A stretch of 6,147 nucleotides of DNA from Putridiphycobacter sp965367695 (GTDB taxonomy: Bacteria > Bacteroidota > Bacteroidia > Flavobacteriales_D > Crocinitomicaceae): positions 1 to 6,147 of the forward strand of contig CBDUKB010000185.1 in assembly GCA_965367695.1 (NCBI GenBank), given 5' to 3'. The position numbers were made by a program, and so were the translations under genes. The notes under the pieces are model-generated. The model ran no database searches, was not told the DNA's origin, and saw only the letters and a list, made by a program, of their open reading frames with translations. This document shows positions 5,412-6,147 of the stretch, one piece after another. Numbering within the stretch: position 1 is the first letter of the stretch; every line of letters starts with the position of its first letter.

Positions 5412-6147
5412 TTGAAACAACCATTCAAATACTTTGTTTTTATCTTTTGCTTTCTCAGCATGCTAAGTGCGAATGCTCAATTCGACACTTTGAACAATGT
5501 TTTAAAACCTCGAATTGGAATTGGAACTGGAACAATCGCTTATTATGGCGAAATTCAAAAATACCAAACTGGTTTTTCTTCTACCATCAATCGAATGGGA
5601 GGAAATGTTTCTTTGAACGCCCCTTTGACACCATCATTTAACATTGAGTTTTTAGCCATATATGGGAAAGTAAGTGCCAATGAGCGGACCTTGACCAGAA
5701 ATTTAAATTTTGAGTCGAGAATTAGAATGGCAAGTATTAGTCTCCAATATAATTTTTATCCTTTATTTAGTCCAACACGATCATTTTTCAACCCCTATGT
5801 TGGTATTGGATTTTCTTCTTTTGAATTTCTATCAAAAACCGATTTGTACAATGCAAACGGACAAAAATATTACTATTGGACAGATGGTTCAATCATGGAT
5901 TTACCGGAAAATCACCCCAATCCTGAAAATGCGAAACCATTGATTCGTGATTATACATACGAGACTGATTTAAGAGAACAAAATATTGATAGTTTAGGAA
6001 AATATAAAGAGCAAAGTTTTGCCATTCCTCTTTCATTAGGAATAGAATTTCACATGACACCAAGAATTGACTTCAGAGTTGGAACAACCCTCAATTATAC
6101 CTTTACTGATTTAATCGATAATATTTCTGAAGCTGGTACAGGTGCAA
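5412..6147 (+). CDS. Outer-membrane beta-barrel protein with signal peptide, 3' end missing
   Basis: Exported beta-barrel-like protein of unknown function; 245 codons are visible and the frame is still open at the right edge. It begins at TTG 5412-5414, directly after an in-frame TAG (5409-5411). This start gives a textbook signal peptide (MKQPFKYFVFIFCFLSMLSA, then NAQ) with AxA-type cleavage after residue 22. The first in-frame ATG (5460, residue 17) would destroy it. The mature part alternates polar and hydrophobic residues and has glycine/aromatic strand signatures: RIGIGTGTIAYYGEI (34-48), FNIEFLAIYGKVS (76-88), ASISLQYNFYPLF (107-119), FNPYVGIGFSSFEF (126-139), SFAIPLSLGIEFHMTPRIDFRVG (202-224) and TTLNYTFTDLIDNIS (225-239). 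A long loop at about 141-200, rich in Y, D and N, separates the last group. Similar strand patterns occur in Bacteroidota outer-membrane barrels, some of which carry a C-terminal OmpA domain; the missing 3' end prevents a check. The gene follows the TPR/PD40 gene by 57 bp on the same strand, which suggests a shared envelope role. The short ATG frames inside it are in other frames. Confidence 0.82.
   Translation, partial: MKQPFKYFVFIFCFLSMLSANAQFDTLNNVLKPRIGIGTGTIAYYGEIQKYQTGFSSTINRMGGNVSLNAPLTPSFNIEFLAIYGKVSANERTLTRNLNFESRIRMASISLQYNFYPLFSPTRSFFNPYVGIGFSSFEFLSKTDLYNANGQKYYYWTDGSIMDLPENHPNPENAKPLIRDYTYETDLREQNIDSLGKYKEQSFAIPLSLGIEFHMTPRIDFRVGTTLNYTFTDLIDNISEAGTGA

Noticed and set aside
5447..5943. 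Two short ATG frames (5447-5641 and 5710-5943)
   Set aside because: They are alternative frames within the barrel gene. The 5412 frame is longer, carries a clear signal peptide and has barrel-like strands.
5412..6147. Assignment of the barrel as PorP/SprF of the type IX secretion system
   Set aside because: The signature N-terminal region of that family (Q-x-P-x-F-S-Q-Y-x-x-N and the following PAYAG) is absent, so only a general barrel call is supported.

Overview
The window is AT-rich bacterial DNA, most likely from a member of the Bacteroidota. Support for this comes from the protein families (a VWA/pseudo-amidotransferase membrane protein, a TPR plus PD40-propeller protein and a small outer-membrane beta-barrel), the absence of Shine-Dalgarno sequences, A/T-rich leaders, and a TAnnTTTG-type -7 promoter element. 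Genus or species cannot be told from the sequence.

Layout: (1) positions 1-882, plus strand: a CDF zinc-type cation efflux protein whose start lies left of the window. (2) 883-2955, minus strand: a 690-residue membrane-anchored VWA protein. Its stop codon directly abuts the CDF stop codon, with no bases between them. (3) 2956-3052: a 97-bp divergent control region with two small inverted repeats. (4) 3053-3904, plus: an EI24/CysZ-like membrane protein. (5) 3905-3968: a short gap with a Bacteroidota-type -7 element. (6) 3969-5354, plus: a secreted TPR plus PD40 (beta-propeller) protein. (7) 5355-5411: a short gap with an 18-nt dyad and a possible promoter. (8) 5412 to the right edge, plus: an exported outer-membrane beta-barrel protein, cut by the window. 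This last gene starts with TTG and is easily missed, because an ATG-based search reports only spurious short frames inside it. No gene-free stretch exceeds 100 bp. I found no tRNA, rRNA, CRISPR array, insertion sequence or convincing intrinsic terminator.

Functionally this looks like ordinary chromosomal envelope biology rather than an accessory island. It holds a metal exporter, a periplasmic-facing VWA protein, an inner-membrane EI24 protein, and a periplasmic propeller protein next to an outer-membrane barrel. The last two are the most suggestive pair: they resemble a PorE-type TPR/PD40 protein that lacks its OmpA anchor, followed by a separate barrel. The other notable feature is that three of the four visible start codons are TTG, each without an in-frame ATG that would give a sensible protein. 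I see no clear evidence of a new defence, mobile or RNA-based system.
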